Of a stretch of DNA of 64,000 nucleotides, positions 35,853 through 45,666 are shown piece after piece. A program made the translations under genes and the position numbers. The DNA is from Phenylobacterium sp. (GTDB taxonomy: Bacteria > Pseudomonadota > Alphaproteobacteria > Caulobacterales > Caulobacteraceae): positions 186,001 to 250,000 of the forward strand of contig NZ_JAUSCJ010000022.1 in NCBI RefSeq assembly GCF_030651185.1. Reading direction: 5' to 3'. Positions within the stretch are counted from its first letter, which is position 1, and each line of letters starts with the position of its first letter. The notes beneath the pieces are model-generated. The model saw only the letters and a program-made list of their open reading frames with translations. It was not told the origin of the DNA and ran no database searches.

Positions 35853-35965
35853 CGGTCAACCTTAGCAGACGGCGGCGGCGTTTTGACAGTTCCTCAGAGA
35901 TTTCTGAGCGCATGGCTCAGAAATGGGGGGCGGCCGTCACTGTTGGCCTGTGGCGCGGCCAGGCC

Positions 35966-37261
35966 ATGACCGCGAATCAATTGATCGCACTCACTGTGCT
36001 GATCTCGGTGGTGGTCGCCCTCATCTGGGGCAAGCTTCGCTCCGATGTGGTGGCTCTGGCCGGCGCCGCCGTCCTGCTGGCCACCCGGACGATCCGTCCC
36101 GTGGAGGTCCAGGGCGCCTTCGCCAGCCCGGCCATCATCGCCCTGGCCAGCCTGTTCGTCATCGCCTACGCCATGGAGCTGTCGGGTCTGCTCGGGCTGG
36201 TCATCCGGTACGCCACCCGCATGTGCGCCAGGCTGGGGGCTCTCGGTCTCTGGCTGATGATCGCCGCCTGCGGGGTGGCCTCGGCCTTCCTGAACAATAC
36301 GCCCATCGTGGTGCTGTCGGCGCCGGTGGTGCGCGACGTGGCCCAGTCCCTCAGCCTGTCGCCCAAGCGATTCCTCATCCCCCTGTCCTACGTCACCATC
36401 ATGGGCGGGGCCTGTACCCTGATCGGCACCTCGACGAACCTGCTGGTCAACGACATGGCCCGCAGCGCCGGACAGCCCGGCTTCGGCATGTTCGAGGCCA
36501 CCCCCGTGGCCCTGATCGTGGCGGTCGTGGGCGGGGTCTACCTCTTCCTGTTCGGGGGCCGGCTGCTGAGCGGGGCCAGTGAATCGGACACCCCGGAGGC
36601 GCTTCCCGCCAAGGCGGCGCAGGCCGCGGGGGATGATCCGGATCTGGTGCCCACCGGTCGCGAATTCCGGCCCTTCGAGGCGATCACCTCGCTCACGGTC
36701 TTCGTGGCCGTGGTGGCGGCGGCGGCCTTCGGGATCGCCCCCATCGCGGCCTCGGCCTTCGCCGGCGCCGTGCTCCTGGTCCTGCTGCGGGTGATCAGCG
36801 TGGATGACGCCTACAAGGGGCTGCGGCCGGAGATCCTGCTGCTCATCGCCGGCATGGTGGTGGTGGGTCTGTCCCTGGAGGTCACCGGCCTCGCCTCCCT
36901 GGCCACCAACGCCTTGGTGGGCTGGGTCAAGGTGCTCGGGCCCGGCCTGGCGCTCGTCCTGCTCTACGGCGCGACCCTGCTGCTCACCGAGATCCTCTCC
37001 AACGCCGCCGTCGCCGTGCTGCTCACGCCCGTGGCCGTCGCCCTGGCCGAGAGCCTCGGGGTCAGCCCCAGGCCCTTCCTGGTGGCGATCATGATGGCCG
37101 CCAGCGCCGCCTTCGCCACCCCCTTCGGCTACCAGACCAACGTCCTGGTCTTTCAGCTCGGCCGCTATTCCTACATGGACTTCGTGAAGATCGGCGTGCC
37201 GCTCAACCTCCTGACCTGGGCGGTCGGTGCCGCGGTCATCCCGCTGTTCTTCCCCTTCTGA
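35966..37261 (+). CDS. SLC13/ArsB-like anion permease
   Basis: 431 residues from ATG 35966 (an in-frame ATG at 35912 is possible; neither has a clear ribosome binding site). About 11 transmembrane segments in two repeats: each has an SNT-type hairpin, ASAFLNNTPIVVLSAP with GACTLIGTSTNLLVNDM in the first half and ILSNAAVAVLLTPVA with TPFGYQTNVLV in the second. This is the ion transporter/DASS layout, used for dicarboxylates, sulfate or arsenite. The central loop (about 215-250) is hydrophilic but carries no TrkA-C domain. Substrate unknown. Confidence 0.82.
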   Translation: MTANQLIALTVLISVVVALIWGKLRSDVVALAGAAVLLATRTIRPVEVQGAFASPAIIALASLFVIAYAMELSGLLGLVIRYATRMCARLGALGLWLMIAACGVASAFLNNTPIVVLSAPVVRDVAQSLSLSPKRFLIPLSYVTIMGGACTLIGTSTNLLVNDMARSAGQPGFGMFEATPVALIVAVVGGVYLFLFGGRLLSGASESDTPEALPAKAAQAAGDDPDLVPTGREFRPFEAITSLTVFVAVVAAAAFGIAPIAASAFAGAVLLVLLRVISVDDAYKGLRPEILLLIAGMVVVGLSLEVTGLASLATNALVGWVKVLGPGLALVLLYGATLLLTEILSNAAVAVLLTPVAVALAESLGVSPRPFLVAIMMAASAAFATPFGYQTNVLVFQLGRYSYMDFVKIGVPLNLLTWAVGAAVIPLFFPF

Positions 37262-37387
37262 GCGCTTTCAATGGCGCATTATATCAGCAACTTGCGACCA
37301 TCACGCAATTGTCAAGCTGCGCAGGGCGCCGCATCGACGGTTTTCGCTCTACTATCGCTTCGTCACGTGAAAAAAGTTGGGGCCTGT

Positions 37388-37768
37388 ATGCTGGATATGA
37401 CCTCCGAAACTGTTCTGGTTGTTTGCAATGATTCAAAACTTGCAGACGAATTGCTGGAAGCCTTGTTCCGGAATGGCGTGGATGCTGTCGGCCCGGTTGA
37501 CAGTGCGAGGATGGCGCTGGCCGTCGCCACCCACGGCCAGCCGACCTTGGCGGTGATCGCCAATCCCCCCACGGGCCGTCGCGGCGCGGTGGAACTGGCC
37601 CAGGCCCTGGAGCGCGACTGGGGCATCCGATCCTGGATCCTGGACGACGCGGTGTCGGAGCGCGACCGGACGGCCGGCGACCTCGCCTGGTCGGCCAACC
37701 CCCGGCAGATCGAGGGCCTGCGCCGCGTCCTCGGACGATCCGACGAGATCGACGCAGTCTGCCTCTAA
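37388..37768 (+). CDS. Degenerate receiver-like protein lacking the phospho-acceptor Asp
   Basis: 126 residues from ATG 37388. It folds like a CheY receiver on paper: beta1 TVLVVCNDSKLADELLEAL, beta3 QPTLAVIANPPTG, beta4 IRSWILDD. The acidic pair after beta1 is reduced to one Asp, and the beta3 Asp that accepts phosphate is replaced (AVIANPP where DLAILD-type residues are usual). It is therefore probably a phosphorylation-independent adaptor. It overlaps the end of ppc by four bases, tail to tail. Confidence 0.6.
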   Translation: MLDMTSETVLVVCNDSKLADELLEALFRNGVDAVGPVDSARMALAVATHGQPTLAVIANPPTGRRGAVELAQALERDWGIRSWILDDAVSERDRTAGDLAWSANPRQIEGLRRVLGRSDEIDAVCL

Positions 37769-40449
37769 CCCGAGTTCCTCAAGCCCGCCGCCACGCCGTT
37801 GATGGCCAGGTGGATGCCCTCGCGGACCTCGGGCGTGTCCTCGCCCGCCCGGCGGCGGCGGATCAGTTCGATCTGCACGTGGTTGAGCGGGTCGATATAG
37901 GGCAGGCGTGAGCGGATGATCGCCGCCAGGTCGGGGTTGTTCTCCAGCAGGGACGACTGGCCGGTGATGGCGAGCAGGGCGTTGGTCGTCCGCTCCCACT
38001 CGGCGCTGATCTGGCCGAAGATCTTGTCCCGCACCCCCGCATCCTCCACCAGGCACGAATAGCGCCGGGCGATGGCGATATCGGCCTTGGCCAGCACCAT
38101 CTCCATATTGGCCAGGGTCGTGGAGAAGAACGGCCAGTTGCGGTGCAACTCGGCAAGCTGTTCGAGCGGGATGCCCGCGGCCTCCACCGCCGAACCGAAG
38201 CCGTACCAGCCGGGCAGCATCACCCGGGCCTGGGACCAGGAGAACACCCAGGGGATGGCGCGCAGGCCCTCGATGGTCCGCGTCGCTTGGCGCGAGGTGG
38301 GCCGGCTGCCGATGTTCAGATCGGCGATCTCGGCGATCGGGGTGGCGGCGAAGAAGTAGTCGGCGAAGCCTTCCGTCTCGTAGACCAGGGCCCGGTAGGC
38401 GCGGAAGCTTTCGTCCGACAGCCGGCCCATGATCACGCCATAGGCCTCGCGGGTGGAGACGTCGCGCTTGCGCAGCGAGGCCAGCACTACCCCGGCGGTC
38501 AGGGTCTCCAGGCTTTGCCGGGCAAGTTGCGGATCGGCGTACTTGTTGGCCACCACCTCCCCCTGCTCGGTGATGCGGATGTGGCCGTTCACGGTCCCGG
38601 CCGGCTGGGCCAGGATGGCGTCGAAGCTCGACCCGCCGCCGCGCCCCACCGTGCCGCCGCGGCCATGGAACAGCTGCAGGGATAGCCCCGCGGCCTTGGT
38701 GGCCGCCACCAGGGCCGTCGAGGTCTGGTGCAGGGTCCAGGTGGAGGTGAGGTAGCTGCCGTCCTTGTTGCTGTCCGAATAGCCGATCATCACCTCCTGC
38801 CGCCCCTTGCCCGCCAGCAGGGCGCGCACCAGGGGCAGGGCGAGATAGCGGGTCATGGTCTCGGGCGCGTCGCGCAGGTCGGCGATGGTCTCGAACAGCG
38901 GCTCGGCGAAGATCCCCGTGCCGGCCGGATCCTCGGGCCTGTAGAGGCCCACCTCCTTCAGCAGCAGATAGACCTCCAGCAGGTCGGAGACCGAGGTGGT
39001 GTTGGAGACGATATAGGCCTTGATGGCCTCGGGGCCGTAGAGGCGCACGGCCTCGGCGGCGGCCTGCAGCACGCCATGCTCCTGGGTCGTCTCCTCGCTG
39101 TAGGCGGCGTAGGGCGAGTGCAGCAGCCGCCCGTGCGAGAGCTCCTTGACCAGCAGGTCGCAGCGGTCGGCCTCGGGCAGGGCCTCGTAGTCGGGGCAGA
39201 CCCCGGCCACCTTCAGCAGCTCGGCCGCCACCCGGGCGTGGACCGCGGAGTTCTGGCGCATGTCCAGGGTGGCCAGGTGGAAGCCGAAACAGTCGACGGC
39301 GCGGATCAGGTCGGGCAGGGCGCCCTCGGCGAACACCTCCCCGTGCTGGGCGATCAGGCAGTCCTGCAGCACCAGCAGGTCGGCTTTCAACTCGTCGGGG
39401 CTCGTATAGGGAGGGCTGAGGAAGGGCGTCGGCCGCGGGGAGCCCCCCGTCAGGCCGGGATAGGCCGCGGCCAGGCGGGCATAGATCCCGGTGAGCGCCC
39501 GGCGATAGGGCTCATCAGCCCGGTTGAGGGACCTGTCGGGCGAGCGGTCGGCCAGGGCCTGCAGCTCCGGGGTGATCTGGGCCAGGCTGGCGGAAATGGA
39601 GAGCTCGGCGCCGAGCGCGTTGATCCGCGTCAGGTGGCTGTCCAGCGCCGCCCGCGCCTGCCGGGCGAAGGCGTGGCGCAGGATGTCGGCGGTGACGAAG
39701 GGATTGCCGTCGCGGTCGCCCCCCACCCAGGACCCGACCCGCAGGAAGCTGGGCAGGGCGGTGTCGGGTGTCAGGTGTCGCCAGTGGGCGTAGAGCCGGG
39801 GCAGTTCGGTCAGGAAGCTGCGCTCGAAATAGGAGACCGCGTTCTCGATCTCGTCGGTGACCCCCAGCTTCACGCCGCGCAGCAGCCGGGTCCGCCAGAT
39901 GATGGCGATCTGCCGGACCAGCTCGCGCTCGTGGGCCGCGCGGGCCGCCTCGTCGGGGGTGTCGTGGGCGTCCAGGGCCTGGGTGATGGCCCCGGCGCGG
40001 TCCAGCAGGCTCTTGCGGCGCACCTCGCTGGGGTGGGCGGTGATCACCGGGGCGATGACCGCGTCGGCCAGCAGTTCGGCGACCTTGTCGGGCCCGACGC
40101 CGGCCTCGGCCAGGGTGCGCAGGGCGCCGGCCAGGGTGTCGGCGCGGCCATCCCCCTCGCGGCTTCGACGGCGCTGGATCTGGTCCTCGGCGATGTTGGT
40201 GATTTGCAGGAAGCAGGCGAAAGAATGCGCGAACCGCACCGCATCCGGCAGCGGAAGGGCGCTCAGACGGCTTTCCACGCCCTTTTCGCCAACCTCCGGC
40301 CCATTCCTGTGCAGGGCCACGGAGGCCTGGCGGATCTGCTCGATCTCCTCATAGACCGCCAGCCCGTCCTCCGAACGGATCACGTCCCCCAGGATACGCC
40401 CCAGGAATCGCACGGTGGCGCGGAGCTGGACGGGCAGGGAATGGGGCAT
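37765..40449 (-). CDS. ppc: Phosphoenolpyruvate carboxylase
   Basis: 894 residues, the normal length. Both signatures are present: VITAHPSEVRRKSLLDRAG (catalytic His) and VMIGYSDSNKDGSYLTSTW, plus the glycine loop FHGRGGTVGRGGGSSFDA. The C-terminus LAINGVAAGLRNSG matches the conserved end that helps form the allosteric site. It makes oxaloacetate from PEP and bicarbonate. A 14-bp palindrome lies just upstream of the start. Confidence 0.97.
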   Translation of the reverse strand: MPHSLPVQLRATVRFLGRILGDVIRSEDGLAVYEEIEQIRQASVALHRNGPEVGEKGVESRLSALPLPDAVRFAHSFACFLQITNIAEDQIQRRRSREGDGRADTLAGALRTLAEAGVGPDKVAELLADAVIAPVITAHPSEVRRKSLLDRAGAITQALDAHDTPDEAARAAHERELVRQIAIIWRTRLLRGVKLGVTDEIENAVSYFERSFLTELPRLYAHWRHLTPDTALPSFLRVGSWVGGDRDGNPFVTADILRHAFARQARAALDSHLTRINALGAELSISASLAQITPELQALADRSPDRSLNRADEPYRRALTGIYARLAAAYPGLTGGSPRPTPFLSPPYTSPDELKADLLVLQDCLIAQHGEVFAEGALPDLIRAVDCFGFHLATLDMRQNSAVHARVAAELLKVAGVCPDYEALPEADRCDLLVKELSHGRLLHSPYAAYSEETTQEHGVLQAAAEAVRLYGPEAIKAYIVSNTTSVSDLLEVYLLLKEVGLYRPEDPAGTGIFAEPLFETIADLRDAPETMTRYLALPLVRALLAGKGRQEVMIGYSDSNKDGSYLTSTWTLHQTSTALVAATKAAGLSLQLFHGRGGTVGRGGGSSFDAILAQPAGTVNGHIRITEQGEVVANKYADPQLARQSLETLTAGVVLASLRKRDVSTREAYGVIMGRLSDESFRAYRALVYETEGFADYFFAATPIAEIADLNIGSRPTSRQATRTIEGLRAIPWVFSWSQARVMLPGWYGFGSAVEAAGIPLEQLAELHRNWPFFSTTLANMEMVLAKADIAIARRYSCLVEDAGVRDKIFGQISAEWERTTNALLAITGQSSLLENNPDLAAIIRSRLPYIDPLNHVQIELIRRRRAGEDTPEVREGIHLAINGVAAGLRNSG

Positions 40450-40472
40450 GGCGACCTCTCGACAAACGCTTA

Positions 40473-40486
40473 TGACACCGGTGTCA
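40473..40486. promoter_or_regulatory. Perfect 14-bp palindrome upstream of ppc
   Basis: TGACACCGGTGTCA, 24 bases before the ppc start. The central CCGG with ACAC/GTGT arms is like operators of LacI-family sugar regulators. Candidate operator only. Confidence 0.5.
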
Positions 40487-40531
40487 ACGGTCCCGCAAGC
40501 CGGGGGAACAACTTCATGCGGCGCCCAAACC

Positions 40532-42709
40532 TCAACGCCCCGGCCGGTAGGTTCGCTCCGTGTGGCCGGCCAGTTGCTCGGGATAGAAGTAGACCTCCCG
40601 CAGATCCCCGGCGGCGTAGCGGCCGGCCTGGTCGTTGAAGTGAGGGGAGGCCGGATCGCCGCTCTCGCCGCCGGCCGTCACCGCCCGGGCGCGCACCCTG
40701 TCGCCGAACTCCACCACGGCCACGAAGCTGTTGCCGCTGGTCCCGTAGTACCGCCGGGTCCCCGGCTTGCGGCCCGCCCCGAAGGAGGCCAGCGACCCCC
40801 ACTGGGCCGAGGCGAAGGGCACGGGAATGCTGGGGGCGGCGTCGCTGAAGGGCTGCACCAGGTCGCCGGTCAGGCGCTGGAAGCGGTTGATCTCGCCCCA
40901 GGGCGTCTTCCAGTTTCCGAAGTCCGCGGCCAGCCGATCCGAGGCGGTGGCCAGGGCGGCCAGCTTCTGCTCGGCGGTGGTCCGGCTGACCATGTCGTCA
41001 TAGACCGGCCGCCGCGCCGCGCGGGCGGCGACCGCCACCTCGCTCCACAGCTGCTCGCCCCAGAACACCGCCAGGGAGGTGGCCTCCGACCCTGCCGAGG
41101 ACCGCCGGTCCCAGGCGCGGAGCAGGGCGATCTGGTCGGCCAGCCTGGCCTTCAGCGGGCTCGCCGCCGGGGTCCCGTCATAGGCCGCCAGCAGGGGCGG
41201 GATCAGCTGGTCGAAGGCGGTGAGATGCGGATCATAGGCCGCCGAGATCAGGCCCGGCAGGGTGAAGTCCTTGCGGTCCCTCAGCACCGCGATGGCGTGG
41301 ATCCCGCGCGGGTTCTCGCCGGCTGAGTCCATGTAGCGGGGGAAGTCGGCCTTCCGGGGGCTCTCGGCGCCGGCCGCCGAATAGGGCCAGTTGTTAGTGT
41401 TGGTGATCCAGCCGTTGGCCGGGTTCAGCAGACGCGGCGCCTCGTCCAGCGCGTGCAGCCCCTTCCAGTCGGTGGCCGGGTCAGCGCCGTCCACCGGCGC
41501 GGTGTAGTCGAACTGGTCGTCTCGCCGGGGGATGAACTGCGGGTGCAGATAGGCCACCGCGCCCTTGGCGTCGGCGAACAGGGTGTTGTTGGACGAGTTG
41601 GCCTGCAGGGCCATGACCTTCATGTAGCCGGCATAGTCGCTCGCCTTGGTGCGCAGGAAGGACTGGCTGAGCGCGGCGATGGGCCGGTGCATCAGGGCCA
41701 CGCTGATCGCCTTGCCGTCGGCCTCGCGGACGATCGGGCCATGGTGGGTGCGGTAGGTCGTGAAGGTCTTGGACTTCATCGCGCCGTCGGCGGCGCGGTA
41801 GGGGACGGTGATGAGCTTGCTAGTGACCGGGCGGTTCTCGGTCCCGTAGCGATAGGTGAGCTTGTCGCCGGATAGGGTCTCGGCGAACTCGTCGATCACG
41901 TCCACGCCGCTGGAGGTGTGCATCCAGCCGGCCTTGGCGTTGAAGCCCTGGTAGATGAAGAACTGCCCCCAGGTCGCGGCCCCGTAGACGTTCAGCCCCT
42001 CGTCGCTGGTGACCTGCTGTTCGGAGCGGAAGAAGAAGCTGGTGTGCGGGTTGATCAGCAGCAGGGCGTGACCGGCCGTGGTGTTGCCGGGCGCGATGGC
42101 GAAGCCGTTGGAGCCGGAGGGCTCCCTGAACCGGGCCAGCGCGAACTGTTCCTGGGCCATGGAGGTCTGGCGGCCGCCGTAGAAGGCCTCGAGCTGGCTG
42201 AGCGAGATGCTCTCGATGTCCCCGCCGATGCTGCCCTCGGTGAAGGACAGGGCCATCCAGGGCTCGAAGTGGGTGATCACCCGCGGGGTCACCTTCGGGT
42301 GGGTGGCCAGGTAGTAGTTCAGGCCGTCGGCCCAGGCGGTCATCAGGGTCTGCAGCCAGGCCGGGCTTTCCGCGTACTGCGCCTTCAGCTCCGCCGGATC
42401 GATGAACATCTTCATCCGCAGGTCCTGCCAGACGGCCTTCTCCCCCTCGGCCTCGGCCAGTCGGCCCAGGGCGTTGAGGTAGTTGGTCTCCACCCGGTTG
42501 AAGTCGTCCTCGGCCTGGGCGTAGATCATCCCGAACACCGCGTCGGCGTCGGTCTTGCCGTGGACGTGGGCAATGCCCCAGTCGTCGCGGGTGATGCTGA
42601 TCCCAGCCGCCTGCCTGGCCCATCGAGCGCTGTCGCCGGTGGCGGCCGCCGCGGGCGAAGCGAAGACGATCAGGGCGACAAGGGCGAGGGCGCGAGGAAG
42701 CATGTGCAT
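40532..42709 (-). CDS. Penicillin acylase family N-terminal nucleophile hydrolase
   Basis: 725 residues: signal peptide (about 1-23, ending SPAAAA), alpha-chain region with GIAHVHGKTDADAVFGMIYAQAEDDFNR, a spacer, and the nucleophile Ser of the beta chain in REPSGSNGFAIAPGNT (about 199). Later family motifs include THHGPIVREADG and NTLFADAKGAVAYL. These enzymes self-cleave and hydrolyse amides in the periplasm; members act on beta-lactams, acyl-homoserine lactones or aculeacin. The substrate is not predictable. ATG 42703 is an alternative start. Confidence 0.88.
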   Translation of the reverse strand: MHMLPRALALVALIVFASPAAAATGDSARWARQAAGISITRDDWGIAHVHGKTDADAVFGMIYAQAEDDFNRVETNYLNALGRLAEAEGEKAVWQDLRMKMFIDPAELKAQYAESPAWLQTLMTAWADGLNYYLATHPKVTPRVITHFEPWMALSFTEGSIGGDIESISLSQLEAFYGGRQTSMAQEQFALARFREPSGSNGFAIAPGNTTAGHALLLINPHTSFFFRSEQQVTSDEGLNVYGAATWGQFFIYQGFNAKAGWMHTSSGVDVIDEFAETLSGDKLTYRYGTENRPVTSKLITVPYRAADGAMKSKTFTTYRTHHGPIVREADGKAISVALMHRPIAALSQSFLRTKASDYAGYMKVMALQANSSNNTLFADAKGAVAYLHPQFIPRRDDQFDYTAPVDGADPATDWKGLHALDEAPRLLNPANGWITNTNNWPYSAAGAESPRKADFPRYMDSAGENPRGIHAIAVLRDRKDFTLPGLISAAYDPHLTAFDQLIPPLLAAYDGTPAASPLKARLADQIALLRAWDRRSSAGSEATSLAVFWGEQLWSEVAVAARAARRPVYDDMVSRTTAEQKLAALATASDRLAADFGNWKTPWGEINRFQRLTGDLVQPFSDAAPSIPVPFASAQWGSLASFGAGRKPGTRRYYGTSGNSFVAVVEFGDRVRARAVTAGGESGDPASPHFNDQAGRYAAGDLREVYFYPEQLAGHTERTYRPGR

Positions 42710-42782
42710 CCCGCGACGCTAGGGTCTGGGCCCGGCCACCACAACGTCGGTGGTGCGGAAATCGGCGCGGGCCGATCCAGCG

Positions 42783-43379
42783 CTAGCCGATCAGGCGCCG
42801 CGCGGCCGCCTCGAGCACGGCCTGGGTCTGTTCCGGGGTGAGGCCCTGCTCCTCGCGCAGCCGCGACCACGCTTCGAAACTCAGCAGCAGATCCAGCGCC
42901 TCGAGGATCTGGACGTCGACCTCGTCGCCCACCACCCGCTCGAGGATTTCCCGGAGTCGCTGGGACAGCCGGTTGGCGTCGTCGCCGAGGAACCGCGACC
43001 GGTGGCGGAACGCGTCCGAGGCCCTCCGGAAGGGGCCGATCTTCTCGAAGGCGACGCCACGCCGTCCGGCCAGTTCGACCACCCGGCCGCGCCAGTCCGT
43101 CGCCTTGAAGGGCTGGTCGGCCACGGCCTGGACCTCGGCCTCGATGGCTTCGGACATCTCGCGGTAGAGGCTGTCCATGTCGCTGAAATGCCTGAAGACC
43201 GTGCGCAGGCCGACGTCGGCCCTTGCGGCCACCTGTTCGGCGTTGGGGGCGATCTCGCCCGACTGGACGATCTCCAGCATGGCCGCGACGATGCGGGCGC
43301 GGTTGTCCTCGCCGCGCCGCCGCCGGCCGTCGGACGAGCCCCCCGCCGCGTCAATCTTCAGGTCCGCAAGGTCCGCCAC
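42783..43379 (-). CDS. TetR-family transcriptional regulator
   Basis: 198 residues. The helix-turn-helix is RARIVAAMLEIVQSGEIAPN followed by AEQVAARADVGLRTVFRHF (about 28-65), classic for TetR. The C-terminal ligand domain is not assignable. It lies at the edge of a catabolic island (43441-50915) and is the only regulator there, so it may control those genes; a 17-bp dyad shared by two promoters of the island is a candidate target (inference). Confidence 0.87.
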   Translation of the reverse strand: MADLADLKIDAAGGSSDGRRRRGEDNRARIVAAMLEIVQSGEIAPNAEQVAARADVGLRTVFRHFSDMDSLYREMSEAIEAEVQAVADQPFKATDWRGRVVELAGRRGVAFEKIGPFRRASDAFRHRSRFLGDDANRLSQRLREILERVVGDEVDVQILEALDLLLSFEAWSRLREEQGLTPEQTQAVLEAAARRLIG

Positions 43380-43440
43380 GCGATCTCACTCATCCAGCCA
43401 CAACCGGTGATTAAGGCCGCTCGCGCCGTCACGCCAGTGC

Positions 43441-44463
43441 TCAGGCGAAGAGGGCCATGCATCCCGTCGTCGCAAGCACGGCATCGACCCGTTCGCGGGC
43501 GCCTGCCTCCAGGTCCGCCCGCGACTGCCGCAGCCATTGCAGGCACTTGGCCTGGTAGGGGAAGGGCTGCTGGGTCCAGGCCTGGCCGTCCACCACCGCC
43601 TCGACCTCAGGGGCGCCGGCCATCACCGCCCGCGCATTGGCCAGCATGACCGGCGGATAGACCCGGCCGATCTCGGTCAGCAGGGCGGTCAGGGTCTGGG
43701 GCAGGTCGGCGATGTCGTTCCAGCCGTCCTGCGCGGGTTCGACCCCGGACTGGTCCTCCATCATCCCGACCCAGGCGGTGACGCGGGGCGCGGTCTTCAG
43801 GGTCAGCGCCATCGGCGTCGGGTCAAACTCCGCGAGCTGGGTCATCTGGCCGAACACGGCGAAATCGGCCGACGAAGGCCGCTGGCCCAGCAGGTAGGGC
43901 TGGCGCGTCAGGTGGGCGTCGAAGGCCTTCAGGAAGCGGACATAGGCCGCCTCGATAACCGGGCCGGTGACGGGGTTGGAGCCCACATAGCGCAACCGCC
44001 CGATCTGGCGCTCGGCGAACATCGCGCCTCGCGCGGCCAGCTCCTCGTCGGGCACGCAGAATCCGCGCCAGCAAGGCAGGATGGCAGCCGCCTTGGCGAT
44101 GTCGGCCTGGTAGGCCCAGCGGTAGTGGAACATGGCCTTGGTCAGCCACTCGTCCGCATAGTCCTCGATCAGCTCGTTCAGGAAGGCCAGGGCCGGGTCA
44201 TCGGGGATCAGGCTGCGGCCTTCGTGCTCCCGCTCCAGCCGCCGGATGATCGGGGTGGAGTCGGTGACCGCCTGCAATTCTCCCTCTTCACCGGGCAGGT
44301 AGAAGGTCGGCAGCAGGGCGACCTTCGGCTGCGGAAGGCCAGACAGGGCCGGGCCGCTGGGCGGCAGGAAGCGGTAGGGGATGCGCCGATAGCGCAGCAC
44401 CGCCAGCATCTTGCGAGTGTAGGGCGAACCGGGCGCACCGGAGAGGGCGATGGGGTCAGACAT
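43441..44463 (-). CDS. Glutathione S-transferase-like protein
   Basis: 340 residues from ATG 44463, which has GAGG nine bases upstream (an ATG at 44472 is too close to it). Thioredoxin-like N-terminus SGAPGSPYTRKMLAVLRYRR with TDSTPIIRRLEREH (glutathione gamma-glutamyl site), then an all-helical domain containing LLGQRPSSADFAVFGQMTQL. It is longer than typical GSTs, with a ~100-residue C-terminal extension. It follows the metallo-hydrolase gene closely. In catabolic clusters such proteins often carry out dehalogenation or isomerisation, but that is inference. Confidence 0.78.
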   Translation of the reverse strand: MSDPIALSGAPGSPYTRKMLAVLRYRRIPYRFLPPSGPALSGLPQPKVALLPTFYLPGEEGELQAVTDSTPIIRRLEREHEGRSLIPDDPALAFLNELIEDYADEWLTKAMFHYRWAYQADIAKAAAILPCWRGFCVPDEELAARGAMFAERQIGRLRYVGSNPVTGPVIEAAYVRFLKAFDAHLTRQPYLLGQRPSSADFAVFGQMTQLAEFDPTPMALTLKTAPRVTAWVGMMEDQSGVEPAQDGWNDIADLPQTLTALLTEIGRVYPPVMLANARAVMAGAPEVEAVVDGQAWTQQPFPYQAKCLQWLRQSRADLEAGARERVDAVLATTGCMALFA

Positions 44464-44474
44464 GGGAGACATCC

Positions 44475-45569
44475 TCAGCGGAAGGTCATCAGCCGGTTGG
44501 AATGGGTGATCTCCGTGGAGCCGGCCGGCAGGCTTGCCAGGTCGCCGTCGTGGCCCACACGGATCTCGCCCTTGAAGATGTCCCGTGACTTGCCGAGGAA
44601 CGGGCCCTCCAGGGCGCGGACCGGCAGGGGCGGGATGACGTGGGTGAACAACAGGGACTTCACCCCGGCCCGCTGGGCGATGCCGGCGGCCTGCTCCGGG
44701 GTGGTGTGGTAGCTGAGAATATCGTGGAAGATGGCCGCCAGGTTGGCGCGGCCGTCGGCCAGGGCGGCCTTCCGCTGCAGGCCCACCAGCTCCGGCGACA
44801 ACCCCTCGTGCACCAGCAGGTCGGCGCCCTTGGAGGCCGCCTCCAGGCGCGGCGAGGCCGCGGTGTCGCCGCTGATCACCACCCGGCGGTCCTTGTAGAT
44901 GAAGAGGTAGCCAACCGCCGGCTCCACCGGATTGTGGTGGACCGGGAAGGCGATGACCTTGAGGTCCGGCTCGTCGATCACCGTCACGTTGGGCAGGTCG
45001 GGCCGGGCCTCGAAGGGATGGGCCGCGCCGCCGAAGCCGGAGGGGGGCACCACGGTCGCCCCGTGGTGGGCGACGCGGTAGCCGCTGTCGAGGACATAGG
45101 CCGCCTGGAACCCCGCCACCACCTGGTCCACCCCGGTCGGGCCATAGACCGGCAGCGGGCTGGTGTTGGGCCCGCTGGCCCAGCGCTGCAGCATCAGCTC
45201 CCCAAGGCCGTCGATGTGGTCGGAGTGGAAGTGGGTCAGGAAGACCGCATTCACGCGGGCCGGCGGCAGGTTCATGAGGGAGAGGTTCTTGGTGCTGCCG
45301 GCGCCAGCGTCGATGACGAACAGCTTCTTGCCGGCCAGCACCACGGTGCAGGGCCCGGCCCGGGTAGGATCGGGCATGGGCGAGCCGGATCCGCAGAGGC
45401 CCACGTGCAGCCCGTCCGGCAGCCCGGCATAGGGATCGGCGGCCATGACCCGCAGATAGGTCCGCTCCATCGCCGCCGTGGCCAGCTTGCCCCGCATCAG
45501 CCAGGCGCCTGCCAGGACCACCGCCGCCACACCCATCAGAACCAGGGCTGCTGTCCGCCGCTTCGACAT
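44475..45569 (-). CDS. Membrane-anchored metallo-beta-lactamase-fold hydrolase
   Basis: 364 residues from ATG 45569 (GGAGGACAAGAT precedes it; a start 14 codons earlier lacks a site). One N-terminal helix ([20 protein letters not shown]), then the zinc motif [28 protein letters not shown] and FTHVIPPLP supply the remaining ligands. The form resembles RNase Z/arylsulfatase-type MBL enzymes. It is probably periplasmic. Divergent from haloalkane dehalogenase 1 across a 97-bp region with the shared dyad. Confidence 0.82.
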   Translation of the reverse strand: MSKRRTAALVLMGVAAVVLAGAWLMRGKLATAAMERTYLRVMAADPYAGLPDGLHVGLCGSGSPMPDPTRAGPCTVVLAGKKLFVIDAGAGSTKNLSLMNLPPARVNAVFLTHFHSDHIDGLGELMLQRWASGPNTSPLPVYGPTGVDQVVAGFQAAYVLDSGYRVAHHGATVVPPSGFGGAAHPFEARPDLPNVTVIDEPDLKVIAFPVHHNPVEPAVGYLFIYKDRRVVISGDTAASPRLEAASKGADLLVHEGLSPELVGLQRKAALADGRANLAAIFHDILSYHTTPEQAAGIAQRAGVKSLLFTHVIPPLPVRALEGPFLGKSRDIFKGEIRVGHDGDLASLPAGSTEITHSNRLMTFR

Positions 45570-45605
45570 ATCTTGTCCTCCCACCCGCTTGACCCGGGAA
45601 TGTAT

Positions 45606-45622
45606 TGGCACTCATATTGCCA
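45606..45622. promoter_or_regulatory. 17-bp dyad in divergent promoter, copy 1
   Basis: TGGCACTCATATTGCCA: arms TGGCA and TGCCA around seven bases. The 12-mer TATTGGCACTCA (45603-45614) recurs exactly at 50378-50389 in the sulfatase promoter. Read towards the plus-strand gene, TTGGCACT-N4-TTGCC also resembles a sigma-54 promoter. Confidence 0.6.
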
Positions 45623-45666
45623 CTAGTTTTGATCAAGGGCCAGAGAGAACTGGCGAGAGGATTGGC

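Noticed and set aside
45605..45621. Sigma-54 promoter TTGGCACT-N4-TTGCC before dehalogenase 1
   Set aside because: The -24/-12 spacing fits, but the same 12-mer at 50378-50389 lacks a GC at -12, so a shared operator explains both sites better. Kept only as an alternative.
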